64,000 bases of DNA, taken from positions 47,912 through 111,911 of the forward strand of contig NZ_JAIXHL010000016.1 in the NCBI RefSeq assembly GCF_030145815.1, written 5' to 3'. The notes under the pieces were generated by a model, which did no database searches, had not been told where the DNA came from, and saw nothing but the letters and a program-made list of their open reading frames with translations. This stretch comes from Sphingomonas sp. (GTDB taxonomy: Bacteria; Pseudomonadota; Alphaproteobacteria; Sphingomonadales; Sphingomonadaceae). A program made the position numbers and the translations under genes. Below are positions 18,018 through 27,291 of this stretch, one piece after another. Numbering within the stretch: position 1 is the first letter of the stretch; each line of letters starts with the position of its first letter.

Positions 18018-18776
18018 TCAAGCGGTCAGAAATGTTACGATCGCGTCGCCAAGTTCGGGGCGGGTGACCGCACTCATGTGATTGCCGGGCACCTCGACGA
18101 AGCGCGCGTCCGGCAGCATTTCGGCCAGCCCGATGAACGACCCCACCTCGTCATCCTCCGCCCCGGCAACGATCAGCACCGGCACGTCGAGCATCGCCAC
18201 GGCTTCTGGCGGCGTATCGACAAAGGTGTCGAGAATGCCGAGCAGCGCCTCGGGATCGCCGCCGGTGGTCTTGAGAAACGCCTGCGACATGAACTCGCGG
18301 TCACCGCGCACGAAGCTACCGAACCCGGTCAGCACGCTTCGGAAAAAGCCCGTGCGGCGCCCAGTATCGGTCACGCCCTCATCGCCAAGTCCCGACAGAA
18401 CAACGCGCCGCGGCTTCGGCGCAATCCCCCGCGCCAGCACCCGCACCGTCGTCCGCGCGCCCAGCGAATAGCCCCCCAGATCATAATCGGTCAGGCCCAG
18501 ATGGGCGATCAGCGCCTCCGCATCCTGCGCCAGCGCGTCTGACGGATAAGCGGCGGGATCGTGCGGCCGGGCGCTGTCACCATGCGCGCGCAGGTCTGGC
18601 ATGATCACGCGGAACCCGGCAGCGACGAGCTTTTCCGCAGTGCCATATTTGATCCAGTTGGTCTGCGCGTCTGAGAAATAGCCGTGGATCAGCACCACCG
18701 GCCGCCCCTCACCCATCTCGCGCCAGGCCAGGCGCTGTCCGTCGAAGCTCTCGAACGTCTTGAATGTATCGGTCAT
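18018..18776 (-). CDS. Alpha/beta-fold hydrolase
   Basis: A 252-residue single-domain hydrolase. The oxyanion H-G-Y motif is at about residues 31-33, the nucleophile elbow G-Y-S-L-G at about 98-102 (Ser 100), an Asp is near A-E-D-D-E, and the catalytic His is in P-G-N-H-M near the C-terminus. No signal peptide. The substrate is unknown. ATG 18776 aligns with the family start; the frame extends to 18851 without support. It is divergent from marR, with the shared operator between them. Confidence 0.9.
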   Translation of the reverse strand: MTDTFKTFESFDGQRLAWREMGEGRPVVLIHGYFSDAQTNWIKYGTAEKLVAAGFRVIMPDLRAHGDSARPHDPAAYPSDALAQDAEALIAHLGLTDYDLGGYSLGARTTVRVLARGIAPKPRRVVLSGLGDEGVTDTGRRTGFFRSVLTGFGSFVRGDREFMSQAFLKTTGGDPEALLGILDTFVDTPPEAVAMLDVPVLIVAGAEDDEVGSFIGLAEMLPDARFVEVPGNHMSAVTRPELGDAIVTFLTA

Positions 18777-18877
18777 GCCGGCCTGATGCACCGGATCGCG
18801 CGACGGTGGAACCCCGGCAGCTTGCATTCGGCGCAATCGTATACGTCGCAAAACGCAACTTATAGACGTAGCATTAT

Positions 18878-18891
18878 ATAAGCATGCTTAT
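18878..18891. promoter_or_regulatory. Probable MarR operator
   Basis: A perfect 14-bp palindrome, ATAAGCATGCTTAT, inside an AT-rich stretch (18871-18897), 14 bases before the preferred marR ATG. MarR proteins bind AT-rich palindromes of about this size over their own promoters, so this is the likely autoregulatory site. It could also affect the divergent hydrolase. Confidence 0.6.
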
Positions 18892-18904
18892 TATATCGCC
18901 GCTC

Positions 18905-19348
18905 ATGACCGACTCACTCGGATTCCTGATCAGCGACGTGTCCCGCCTGCTCCGCAAGCGCTTCGACGAGCGTGCGCGTCTGATCGGCGTCACTCGTCAG
19001 CAATGGCGGACGCTCAGCGTGCTCAAGCGGCATGAGGGCAGCAACCAGGGCATGCTCGCCGAATTGCTCGAAGTCGAACCGATCACGCTCGGCCGGATGA
19101 TCGACCGGCTCGAAGAGGCTGGCTGGGTCGAGCGCCGCCGCGATCCCGGCGACCGCCGCGTGTGGCGCATCCACCTGACCGATGCCGCCCAGCCGATCCT
19201 GCTGCAGCTCAAGGGCATCGCCGATTCCCTGTTCGTCGATGCCGCCGATGGCATCAGCGTCGCGGATCAGGCCAAGCTCCACGCGCTGCTCGAACAGCTC
19301 CGCGCTAATCTCAACCCCGACCAGTCCAACGAGGCCGCCAATGGCTGA
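18905..19348 (+). CDS. MarR-family transcriptional repressor of the efflux operon
   Basis: A 147-residue winged-helix regulator, with the recognition region about 50-80 and the wing near R-R-D-P-G-D-R-R-V (about 86-94), which is the MarR D-x-R signature. A start at 18884 would lie inside the palindromic operator, so ATG 18905 is preferred. The gene overlaps emrA by 8 bases. By analogy with EmrR, a hydrophobic ligand would release it and induce emrAB. Confidence 0.9.
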   Translation: MTDSLGFLISDVSRLLRKRFDERARLIGVTRQQWRTLSVLKRHEGSNQGMLAELLEVEPITLGRMIDRLEEAGWVERRRDPGDRRVWRIHLTDAAQPILLQLKGIADSLFVDAADGISVADQAKLHALLEQLRANLNPDQSNEAANG

Positions 19349-20399
19349 AGCCGACCCCCGCATCGAAGCTACGACCACCCCGGAACCGGTGGCGGTAAAG
19401 CCGAAGCGCAACCTGCTGCGCCCGATCCTGATGTTCGGCGTGCCGCTGGTCGTCATCGGCGCGATCGCTTTGTGGTGGTCGCTGTCAGGCGGCACCGTCT
19501 CGACCGACAACGCCTATGTCCAGCAGGACAAGGTGTCGGTCGCGAGCGACGTCGCGGGGCGGATCGTCGAAGTCGCGGTCAAGGAGAACCAGAGCGTCAA
19601 GGCGGGCGACATCCTGTTCCGCATTGACCCCGAACCCTATCGCATCGCGGTCGCGCAGGCGGACGCCGCAATCGCCAATGCCCAGGTTCAGGTGACGACG
19701 CTGCAAGCGAATTATCAAGGGACGGGCGCGGATATCCAGGCAGCGCGTGACCGCATCGCCTCGGCCCAGGAGGACTATGCCCGGCAAAAGGCGCTGATGG
19801 ACCGCGGTTTCACCACCCGCGCACGCTTCGAGCAGGCCGAACACGCCGTCGAACAAGCCCGCGCCAGCCTGCAAAGCGCGCTTGCTGGCGCCGATGAGGC
19901 ACGTGCGAAGCTGTCGAGCGGCAGCGCAGTGCCGGGCGTCAATCCCGCCATCGCCGCCGGTCGCGCCCAGCGCGCCAAGGCGCTGCTCGACCTTGAACGC
20001 ACCGTGCGCCGCGCACCGGTGGACGGCGTGGTCAGCCAAGCCGACCGGTTGCAGGTCGGGCAGATGATGATGTCGGGCCTGCCTGCGGTCACGCTCGTGC
20101 GCTCCGGCGGGTCGTGGATCGAGGCGAATTTCAAGGAAACCGACCTCGCCGACATGCGCATCGGCCAGCCCGCCGAGGTCCGCTTCGACGCCTATCCGGG
20201 TCTGAAGCTGAAGGGTCATGTCGCGTCCATCGGATCGCAGACCGGCTCGGAGACCTCGGTACTCCCGGCCCAGAACGCCAATGGCAATTGGGTCAAGGTG
20301 ACCCAGCGCGTGCCGGTTCGCATCGCCATCGACGAAAAGAGCCCGCGCCAACTGATCGCCGGCCTTTCCGCTGAAGTCACGGTCGACACGAGCAAGTAG
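19341..20399 (+). CDS. emrA: EmrA-type membrane-fusion protein
   Basis: A 352-residue HlyD-family adaptor: a short cytoplasmic N-terminus, one membrane helix (about residues 31-50), a biotinyl-lipoyl-like domain split around a long coiled coil (about 95-200), and a beta-barrel domain. T-D-N-A-Y-V just after the helix and F-K-E-T-D-L later are typical of EmrA. It links the inner-membrane pump to an outer-membrane channel such as the TolC at 57.9 kb, which is inference. It starts inside the end of marR and is followed 9 bases later by emrB. Confidence 0.93.
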   Translation: MAEADPRIEATTTPEPVAVKPKRNLLRPILMFGVPLVVIGAIALWWSLSGGTVSTDNAYVQQDKVSVASDVAGRIVEVAVKENQSVKAGDILFRIDPEPYRIAVAQADAAIANAQVQVTTLQANYQGTGADIQAARDRIASAQEDYARQKALMDRGFTTRARFEQAEHAVEQARASLQSALAGADEARAKLSSGSAVPGVNPAIAAGRAQRAKALLDLERTVRRAPVDGVVSQADRLQVGQMMMSGLPAVTLVRSGGSWIEANFKETDLADMRIGQPAEVRFDAYPGLKLKGHVASIGSQTGSETSVLPAQNANGNWVKVTQRVPVRIAIDEKSPRQLIAGLSAEVTVDTSK

Positions 20400-20408
20400 G
20401 GGCCACTT

Positions 20409-21992
20409 ATGGCCAGCGCCGCCATCCCCGCCGCCGACACGCCCCCCGCCCCACCCCCGGCGGGTCAGGCGGCGCTGCCCGTGCGCAACAAGGGGCTGCT
20501 GACGTTCGGGGTGATGCTGGCGACGATCATGCAGATCCTCGACACCACCATCGCCAATGTCGCGCTGCCGCATATGCAGACCTCGCTCGGCGCGACGGCG
20601 GACACCATCACCTGGGTGCTCACCAGCTATATCGTCGCATCGGCCATCGCGATCCCGATCACCGGCTGGGTGTCGGACCGGATCGGGTCGCGCAACCTGT
20701 TCCTGATCTCGATCGTCGGGTTCATCATCGCCTCGGCGCTGTGCGGCGCTGCGCAGAGCCTGGAGCAGATGGTGTTGTTCCGCATCCTGCAGGGGATCGC
20801 AGCGGCATTCATGAACCCGCTCAGCCAGACCGTGATGCTCGACATCAACGCGCCCAAGGATCAGCAAAAGGCGATGGCGGTGTGGGGCATGGGCATCATG
20901 ATCGGCCCGATCCTGGGGCCGGTGCTCGGCGGCTGGCTGACCGAGAATTTCAACTGGCGTTGGGTGTTTTACGTCAATTTGCCGCTCGGCGTGATCTGCC
21001 TCGTTATCCTGTGGTGGCTGCTGCCCAGCCGCCCGGTGCGCAAGCGCGCGTTCGACGTGTTCGGCTTCTCCCTGCTCGCAGTCGGCATCGGCGCGCTGCA
21101 ATTGATGCTCGACCGGGGCCAGCATGCGGACTGGTTCTCCTCGCCCGAAATCTGGATCGAGACGATCGTTGCCGGCACCGCGATCTGGATGTTCGTCGTC
21201 CATATGGCGACGGGCAAGAACCCGATGTTCGAGCGCAGCCTGTGGAAGAACCGCAACCTCGTCACCGCACTCGCATTCATGCAAGTGGTGGGCGTGGTGA
21301 TGATGGCGACGATGGCACTGCTCCCGCCGATGCTGCAGTCGCTCTACGGCTATCCCGTGATCGACACCGGGTTGCTGATGATGCCGCGCGGGGTGGGCGT
21401 GCTGGTGACGATGGGCCTGTCCGCCCGGCTGGTCGCGCGCGGGGTCGATCCGCGGCTACTGGTCGGATCGGGCTTCGCGCTCGCGGCCTGGTCACTGTAC
21501 GACATGACCACCTGGTCGCTGGAGATGGGCGCGACGCCGTTCATCGTGGCGGGGCTCATTCAGGGGCTCGGCATGGGGCTGATCTTCATGCCGCTCAACG
21601 GCATGGCCTTCGCCACGCTGCCCGCGCATCAGCGGACCGAGGCGGCGAGTCTCACCAACCTGTCGCGCAACATCGGCGCGTCGATCGGCATCTCGCTTGT
21701 CACGACGATCCTCGCGCGCAGCACGCAGGTCAGCCATGCCGATCTCGCCCCGAACATCACGCCCGAACGGCTCCAGACGCTCGACCCGGGCCTGCTCGCC
21801 AATCTCGGTGGCCAAGCTGATACCCTGCTGGCGATGGCGAATGCCGAAGTCACGCGCCAGGCGGCGATGATCGCTTATCTCAACGATTTCCACGCGATGA
21901 TGATCGTCACGGCCGCGTCGATCCCGCTGGTGCTGTTCCTCAAGCGCCCCAAGGCACCGATTGCGCACGACCCTGCCGCAGCCGGGCACTGA
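20409..21992 (+). CDS. emrB: EmrB/DHA2-family multidrug MFS exporter
   Basis: A 527-residue proton antiporter with about 14 membrane helices. The motif L-D-T-T-I-A-N-V-A-L-P (about residues 43-53) and the loop G-W-V-S-D-R-I-G-S-R (about 85-94) mark the DHA2 drug-exporter family. It forms the pump of the marR-emrA-emrB operon. The last 53 bases overlap the end of a convergent DUF2238 gene, which is unusual and could give antisense interference. Confidence 0.94.
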   Translation: MASAAIPAADTPPAPPPAGQAALPVRNKGLLTFGVMLATIMQILDTTIANVALPHMQTSLGATADTITWVLTSYIVASAIAIPITGWVSDRIGSRNLFLISIVGFIIASALCGAAQSLEQMVLFRILQGIAAAFMNPLSQTVMLDINAPKDQQKAMAVWGMGIMIGPILGPVLGGWLTENFNWRWVFYVNLPLGVICLVILWWLLPSRPVRKRAFDVFGFSLLAVGIGALQLMLDRGQHADWFSSPEIWIETIVAGTAIWMFVVHMATGKNPMFERSLWKNRNLVTALAFMQVVGVVMMATMALLPPMLQSLYGYPVIDTGLLMMPRGVGVLVTMGLSARLVARGVDPRLLVGSGFALAAWSLYDMTTWSLEMGATPFIVAGLIQGLGMGLIFMPLNGMAFATLPAHQRTEAASLTNLSRNIGASIGISLVTTILARSTQVSHADLAPNITPERLQTLDPGLLANLGGQADTLLAMANAEVTRQAAMIAYLNDFHAMMIVTAASIPLVLFLKRPKAPIAHDPAAAGH

Positions 21993-22578
21993 TCATCCAG
22001 ATCAGCGCGCCGAGCAGCGCCAGCGCCATATCCTTGGGCGCATCGAACATGTCGCCTTGCTGCCCATTATACTGCTCGGCCGCTTCGGAACTGAGGCCCA
22101 GCGTCAGCATCCATTCGAAGATTTCGTAGACCGCACCGATCGCCAGAACAGCGAGCAGCATGAACACCACCGCCATCCGCCGCGTCAGGCCAGCGTGGCG
22201 CATCCCGGCCTCGACCAGCGGCAGCGCGAAGCATAGCCCCGACGCGAAATGCACCAGCCGGTCGAACATGTTGCGCTGAAACCCCAACGCCGCATCGATG
22301 CTGAAGCCGAACGCCGCCTGCCCCCAGGCATCGTACGGCACGCTGCTATAGGTCCAACACGCGGCGAACAGGTGCAGCAAGACGAAGCTGCACGCCCATG
22401 CCACGCTGGCGGTGCTGAACGGCCAGCGGCGCAGCGCCCACCATGCCAGCGGCACGCCAGCCACCACTGGGCCGACCTGCAGCCAGGTGTTGGGCGGATA
22501 GGCCGCCCCCACCGCGCTCAGCGGGACGCCCGCAAGGCATGCGAGCAGCCACCAGCGTTGCGCGGCGGGGAGGCCCAT
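21940..22578 (-). CDS. DUF2238 (YjdF-like) integral membrane protein
   Basis: A 212-residue protein with about six membrane helices and the family motifs D-R-L-V-H-F (about 106-111), Y-E-I-F-E-W (about 150-155) and N-G-Q-Q-G-D-M-F-D-A-P-K-D-M (about 171-184). Its function is unknown. It starts 10 bases after asd on the same strand, so it is cotranscribed with asd, and its 3' end overlaps emrB by 53 bases. Confidence 0.9.
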   Translation of the reverse strand: MGLPAAQRWWLLACLAGVPLSAVGAAYPPNTWLQVGPVVAGVPLAWWALRRWPFSTASVAWACSFVLLHLFAACWTYSSVPYDAWGQAAFGFSIDAALGFQRNMFDRLVHFASGLCFALPLVEAGMRHAGLTRRMAVVFMLLAVLAIGAVYEIFEWMLTLGLSSEAAEQYNGQQGDMFDAPKDMALALLGALIWMISARLRQGRAQSVPWGA

Positions 22579-22588
22579 GTGTGGGCGC

Positions 22589-23614
22589 TCAGCCCTTCTT
22601 GAGGTGACGACGGCCCAGGAGTTCGGCGATCTGCACCGCGTTCAGCGCCGCGCCCTTGCGCAGATTGTCGCTAACGCACCAGAAAGCGAGGCCGTTCTCG
22701 ACGGTCGAATCCTCGCGCACGCGGCTGACGAAGGTGGCATAGTCGCCAACGCACTCGACCGGGGTCACATACCCGCCATCCTCGCGCTTATCGACCAGCA
22801 TGATCCCCGGCGCCTCACGCAGGATGTTCTGCGCGTCTTCAGCCGACAGCTCGTTCTCCAGCTCGACATTGACGGCCTCGCTATGGCCGACGAACACCGG
22901 CACGCGAACACAGGTGGCGATCACCTTGACCTTGGGGTCGAGGATTTTCTTAGTCTCGACCACCATCTTCCACTCTTCCTTGGTCGAACCGTCGTCCAGG
23001 AAGCTGTCGATATGCGGGATCACGTTGAACGCGATCTGCTTGGTGAACTTCTTCGGCTCGGCGCTGTCGCCGACAAAGATGTTGCGCGACTGTTCGAACA
23101 GCTCGTCCATGCCCTGCTTGCCGGCGCCCGACACCGACTGGTAGGTCGCGACAACGACGCGCTTGACCTTCGCCGCATCGTGCAGCGGCTTCAGCGCCAC
23201 CACCATCTGGGCGGTCGAGCAGTTCGGGTTGGCGATGATGTTCTTCGCCTTATACCCGTCGATCGCCTCCGGGTTCACTTCCGGCACGATCAGCGGCACG
23301 TCCGGGTCCATGCGGTAGAGCGACGAATTGTCGATCACCGTGCAGCCGGCGGCTGCAAAGCGCGGCGCATGCACCTTGGTCGCCTCGCTCCCGATCGCGA
23401 ACAGCGCCATGTCCCAACCGGTCGGGTCGAAATGGTCGATATTCTGGACCTTATACTGTTTCCCGGTCTCGCCGAAATCGACCATATCGCCGGTCGAGCG
23501 CGACGATGCGAGCACGGCCAGCTCATCGATCGGAAATTCGCGCTCGGCCAGAATGGCGAGCATTTCGCGCCCGACATTGCCGGTGGCGCCTGCGACTACG
23601 ACACGGTAACCCAT
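22589..23614 (-). CDS. asd: Aspartate-semialdehyde dehydrogenase
   Basis: This enzyme reduces aspartyl phosphate with NADPH to aspartate semialdehyde, the branch point to lysine/diaminopimelate, threonine and methionine. The 341-residue protein has the NADP motif G-A-T-G-N-V-G (about 9-15) and the catalytic Cys in N-P-N-C-S-T-A-Q (Cys 132). AAGGG lies 7 bases upstream of the ATG. Confidence 0.97.
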   Translation of the reverse strand: MGYRVVVAGATGNVGREMLAILAEREFPIDELAVLASSRSTGDMVDFGETGKQYKVQNIDHFDPTGWDMALFAIGSEATKVHAPRFAAAGCTVIDNSSLYRMDPDVPLIVPEVNPEAIDGYKAKNIIANPNCSTAQMVVALKPLHDAAKVKRVVVATYQSVSGAGKQGMDELFEQSRNIFVGDSAEPKKFTKQIAFNVIPHIDSFLDDGSTKEEWKMVVETKKILDPKVKVIATCVRVPVFVGHSEAVNVELENELSAEDAQNILREAPGIMLVDKREDGGYVTPVECVGDYATFVSRVREDSTVENGLAFWCVSDNLRKGAALNAVQIAELLGRRHLKKG

Positions 23615-23626
23615 TAATAGACCCTT

Positions 23627-23824
23627 TCATGCGGTCGAGCCGCCCGGAATACGGGTCGGCACATAGTCATTCTTCGGTGGGAAGTCAGCGGCCATGCGTG
23701 GCGCGCCTTCGGAAATGTTTCGCGGCGGATACCCGGACCCGCGCGACCAGCCTGTCAGCGGCGGGTCGCGGTCCGGGTGGTGATAATGGGCCGTTTTCGA
23801 AACATGCTGGCCCCCTAGCAGCAT
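23627..23824 (-). CDS. Possible small protein upstream of asd (doubtful)
   Basis: A 65-codon frame ends 12 bases before the asd ATG, its stop just ahead of the asd ribosome site. The translation is hydrophilic, with many Pro, His, Asp and Arg residues. An inner ATG at 23695 would leave a 22-residue peptide. No ribosome site precedes either start, and I recognise no family. It may be a coupled leader peptide or chance. The 256-base gap 23615-23870 otherwise shows only the expected asd promoter region. Confidence 0.22.
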   Translation of the reverse strand: MLLGGQHVSKTAHYHHPDRDPPLTGWSRGSGYPPRNISEGAPRMAADFPPKNDYVPTRIPGGSTA

Positions 23825-23870
23825 GATTGCGCAGACGACAGCGAAATTCTTCTATTGTTGTCGGCAAGCT

Positions 23871-24650
23871 TCACTTGGCCGGGAGCACCGGGGGGACGCG
23901 GCTGGACACCAGAAAGCCCTGCTGTCGGTCGATGGTCCACAAGATCCGCGGGTCGATCGGATCCCAGTCGATCGCCTGCCCGCCGGTCGGGACCGCGATC
24001 GTCGCGACATGCTCCAGCACCGTCCCCGCCGGTGGCAGCTTGACCGCGTAGAGTTCGGGCAAATCATGGCCGGAGATGTAGAGGATCCCGTCGCGGTTCC
24101 ACCGTCCACCTGACGCGCTATACGGCGCCATGCGTCCGATCACACTGTCGGGGAATAGCCACGCGCCCAGCTCGACGAAGTTCGCGTCGAACCGCACCAG
24201 CGTGGTGTAGCGCGCATCGCGGCCCGGCTCGCCCCCGCGCTTGCCATAATGGGCGAAGCACGCCCACCAGCTTCCCTGATGCCAGTCGAGCCAAGTCAGC
24301 GACCCCCGCCCTGGCCCAAGGCTGCGACTGGCGACGGGCTTCAGCGTCCGCGCGTCGAACATTTCGATCGAACTCGCCTGCGGCACCGAGGGATAGTTGG
24401 ACGCCGCGCACACCAACCGCTGCCCCTTGAGGATACAGCTGTTGATGTGCGGGTAATACGTCTTGCTGCCCTCCCAGCGTGCCACGGTCTTGCCGGTCGT
24501 TCGGTCGATCCGCGCAATGACATTGTTGTCGATCGCATACAGGTCGCGCACGCCCGCCGCGACGCCCTGATCGGCGTCGGCGGCGGGGATCCGGGAAACC
24601 TCAGGCGCCACCAGCGACGCCTGAAGGGCAAGGGCGAGCAGCAGGCTCAT
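23871..24650 (-). CDS. Secreted protein of unknown function coupled to a TonB receptor
   Basis: A 259-residue protein with a short signal peptide (about 1-15, L-L-L-A-L-A-L-Q-A). The body has repeated Trp/Asp/Gly-containing strands such as A-R-I-D-R-T-T-G-K-T, T-W-L-D-W-H-Q-G and D-W-D-P-I-D-P-R, which look like beta-propeller blades of the strictosidine-synthase/NHL kind. Its ATG overlaps the receptor stop (TGATG), so it is made with the receptor. It may bind or process the receptor's ligand; that is inference. Confidence 0.82.
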   Translation of the reverse strand: MSLLLALALQASLVAPEVSRIPAADADQGVAAGVRDLYAIDNNVIARIDRTTGKTVARWEGSKTYYPHINSCILKGQRLVCAASNYPSVPQASSIEMFDARTLKPVASRSLGPGRGSLTWLDWHQGSWWACFAHYGKRGGEPGRDARYTTLVRFDANFVELGAWLFPDSVIGRMAPYSASGGRWNRDGILYISGHDLPELYAVKLPPAGTVLEHVATIAVPTGGQAIDWDPIDPRILWTIDRQQGFLVSSRVPPVLPAK

Positions 24651-27250
24651 CAGAATTTCGCCGACGCGCCGGCCCAGAAGGTCCGGCCATAGCGTTCATT
24701 CTGCACGAACCAGTCGGTCCGGTCGCCCTGATATTGACGGGTCGGCTCGTCGGTCAGGTTCTGCGCCTCGGCGAAGACCGAGATATTCTCGGTGATCTGG
24801 AACTTCACCTTGGCGTCGAGCCGGCGCAAATCGTCATTATACTGATCCTGATAGGCCAGCCCGCCCACCGCGATCAGCGATGCGCCGGTATTGTGGTACG
24901 CGACCGACGCCTCGACCGGCCCGGCCTGGTAGAAGAGCTGCGCACCATAGAGAAACTCCGACTGGCTCGGGAAGGTCGAGACGCGACCATTGGGCAGCGT
25001 CAGCGACGAGCTGACCAGCGTGCCGTTCGCCTCGAAGCCAAAGCCCGAGAGGAAGCCCGGCAGGAAGGTGAACTGCATCTGGAACGCCGCCTCGACCCCG
25101 ATCAGCTCGGCCTTGTCGGCATTTTGCGGCTGCGAGAAGCTCAACCGCTCGAAATTGAGGCCGGCAAAGCTGGTGTTCGTCAGCGTGTAGTTTTGGGTGA
25201 AGATCGGGTTGTCGATATATTTGACGAACGCGCCGAGCGAGATCAGCCCTCCCTTGGCGAAATAATATTCCGCCGACAGGTCGAGGCTGTCCGCGCGATA
25301 GGGGAGCAGATCGGGGTTGCCGGTCGAGAAGCTGCCCTCGAACGTCCCGTTGCCGTTGCCCTCCTCATAGGAGAGCGCGCCGCCGGGCGAGAGCTGGCTG
25401 TAGTTGGGGCGCCCCAGATTGCGGGTATAGGCCATGCGGAAGCTGAACTTGTCGCCCGCGTCCATGCGGATGATGATACTGGGCAGCCAGTCGGAATATT
25501 GGTTGCGCTCCTGCACCGGTACGATGGTCGTGCCGTTCTGCAACCGTGATCCGGTGACCGTGCTGGTGGTCCGCTCATAGCGCAGACCCGGCGTGATCGT
25601 CAGCGGCCCGAACTTCAGGCTCGCCATCGCATAGCCCGCCCACACATCTTCCTCGATAAAGATGTCGTTGAGCGTGGCATTCGCCAGCGTCGCGGCATTG
25701 TCTCGAACGAAATAGGGGCCGGCCAAATTGGCGGCGGTCCAGGTGGTGATCGCAGCCGCGTCGATCGTCGGGCCGTTGGCATAGGGCCGGTCGTCGCCGT
25801 CGGGATAGACCAGCACGGTCGGGCCGGCGAGATTGAACTGGCCCAGGGTGAACCGCGTTGTCGCGTTGCCACCACGGGTCCAGCTATCGTTGCGGCTGTC
25901 AAAGCTCTTATCGGTCAGGCGGAATTTGCCGCCCGCCGCAACGAAGCTGTCTTCCATGCCCGGGATCGTCCAGGTCAGGTCGGCTTTGCCCTGCCAGATA
26001 TCCTCGTCGCCCGTCTCGAACTGCTCGGCATATTGGCGGAAGTTCAGCTGGCTGGCGGCGCATTCGGTGCGGGGCGTTGCGGTAAAGACCCGCTCGGCGA
26101 AGTTGAAATCGACCGTGCCGGGGTTGCAGCGGAACTGCCACAACTGGTTCGGCTCGCGCACCTCATTGTGCACGCGCGCGACGACATAATCGACCTTCAC
26201 GTCGCGGAACCGACTCGATCCGCCCAGCATCCCGGCCAGGATCGACTTTTCCTTATACTCAAGGCGCAAGTCCTGACGGCGCTCCGGGCCGCTGCCACCG
26301 CCGACGCCGACATTCGGGGTTCCAGTGACTGTCCCGCTGTTGCCGCCCGCCGCGAAGCTGAACGCCGGCGATGCGATCAGCGCATCGGTCGCGAAATCGA
26401 GGCGATAGCGCTGGCGATATTCGTCCTCGGTGAACTTCGAATAGATGCCGCGCAGATAGAGTTCATGATCGCCGGAGCGCCAGTCGAGCGATCCCGCTGC
26501 GCCGATCCGTTCGCGCTTCAGGCTGTAGTCGGTATATTTGATGTTGATCGGCATCCCACCGCGCGCAGCGCCCGACACCGGGCGCCAGTCGTCGGGATAG
26601 ACGCCATAGCTGGCAAAGGTCCGCTCCGAATAGCTGCCGCCGATCAGCACGCCGAACTCTTCATCCGCACCGAAGCGCGCGCCGACGCTCACGTCGCCGC
26701 GCACCGGCACTTTCTCGTTCAGCTCCTGATAGCCGACCTGTCCATTGGCCTGAAGGATGAAGCGATCGCGGAAATCGAACGCAGTCTGAGGCACCAGGTT
26801 GATCGAGCCACCAATCCCCTGCCCGTCCTGATTGGCCGTCTTCGCCTTGCTCACTTCAACGCGATTGAGCAGCTGGCCCGACACGATGTCGAGCGGCAGC
26901 GAGCGGTTCTGGCCATCCGGATTGCCAATCTCGACGCCACCAAAAGTGTAATTGTTGAGGTCGGAGGGAATACCGCGGATCGCGACATAACGGCCCTCGC
27001 CCTGGTCATAAGTGACGCCGACGCCGGGCAGCCGCTCGACCACTTCGGCGACGTTCCGGTCGGGCAGGCGACCGATCTCGTCCGCTGCGGCAACGTCGAT
27101 GATCCCGATCGCGTCGCGCTTGATCTCGATCGCCCGCTCCTGCTGCGCGCGCTGACCGGTCACGACGATCTCGTCATCGGCAACCTCCTGCGCATGCGCG
27201 GACAAGACAAAGGCCGGCAGAGTGGCGGTGGCGCACAGCAACAGTTTCAT
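24650..27250 (-). CDS. TonB-dependent receptor of the Xanthomonas/Caulobacter type
   Basis: An 866-residue outer-membrane receptor. The signal peptide ends at about residue 20 (A-H-A|Q-E), the plug begins at D-E-I-V-V-T-G-Q-R (about 25-33), and the plug motifs N-R-S-L-P-L-D-I and S-K-A-K-T-A-N-Q-D-G-Q-G-I-G-G match the TIGR01782 group, often linked to plant-derived or complex carbohydrate uptake. It ends in Phe. AGGGGG upstream of the ATG is the ribosome site but lies within a small hairpin. It is coupled to the secreted protein downstream and divergent from an esterase. Confidence 0.94.
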   Translation of the reverse strand: MKLLLCATATLPAFVLSAHAQEVADDEIVVTGQRAQQERAIEIKRDAIGIIDVAAADEIGRLPDRNVAEVVERLPGVGVTYDQGEGRYVAIRGIPSDLNNYTFGGVEIGNPDGQNRSLPLDIVSGQLLNRVEVSKAKTANQDGQGIGGSINLVPQTAFDFRDRFILQANGQVGYQELNEKVPVRGDVSVGARFGADEEFGVLIGGSYSERTFASYGVYPDDWRPVSGAARGGMPINIKYTDYSLKRERIGAAGSLDWRSGDHELYLRGIYSKFTEDEYRQRYRLDFATDALIASPAFSFAAGGNSGTVTGTPNVGVGGGSGPERRQDLRLEYKEKSILAGMLGGSSRFRDVKVDYVVARVHNEVREPNQLWQFRCNPGTVDFNFAERVFTATPRTECAASQLNFRQYAEQFETGDEDIWQGKADLTWTIPGMEDSFVAAGGKFRLTDKSFDSRNDSWTRGGNATTRFTLGQFNLAGPTVLVYPDGDDRPYANGPTIDAAAITTWTAANLAGPYFVRDNAATLANATLNDIFIEEDVWAGYAMASLKFGPLTITPGLRYERTTSTVTGSRLQNGTTIVPVQERNQYSDWLPSIIIRMDAGDKFSFRMAYTRNLGRPNYSQLSPGGALSYEEGNGNGTFEGSFSTGNPDLLPYRADSLDLSAEYYFAKGGLISLGAFVKYIDNPIFTQNYTLTNTSFAGLNFERLSFSQPQNADKAELIGVEAAFQMQFTFLPGFLSGFGFEANGTLVSSSLTLPNGRVSTFPSQSEFLYGAQLFYQAGPVEASVAYHNTGASLIAVGGLAYQDQYNDDLRRLDAKVKFQITENISVFAEAQNLTDEPTRQYQGDRTDWFVQNERYGRTFWAGASAKF

Positions 27251-27258
27251 TTTCGGAT

Positions 27259-27278
27259 CCCCCTGATCGTTAGGGGGG
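27259..27278 (-). promoter_or_regulatory. Leader hairpin covering the receptor ribosome site
   Basis: In the minus-strand message, CCCCC (complement of 27273-27277) can pair with GGGGG (complement of 27259-27263) across a 9-base loop. The 3' arm is the Shine-Dalgarno of the receptor gene whose ATG is at 27250. Pairing would hide the ribosome site. Confidence 0.4.
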
Positions 27279-27291
27279 CGGCTAATGTCGT

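Noticed and set aside
19485..21284. 599-codon minus-strand frame
   Set aside because: Antisense to emrA and emrB.
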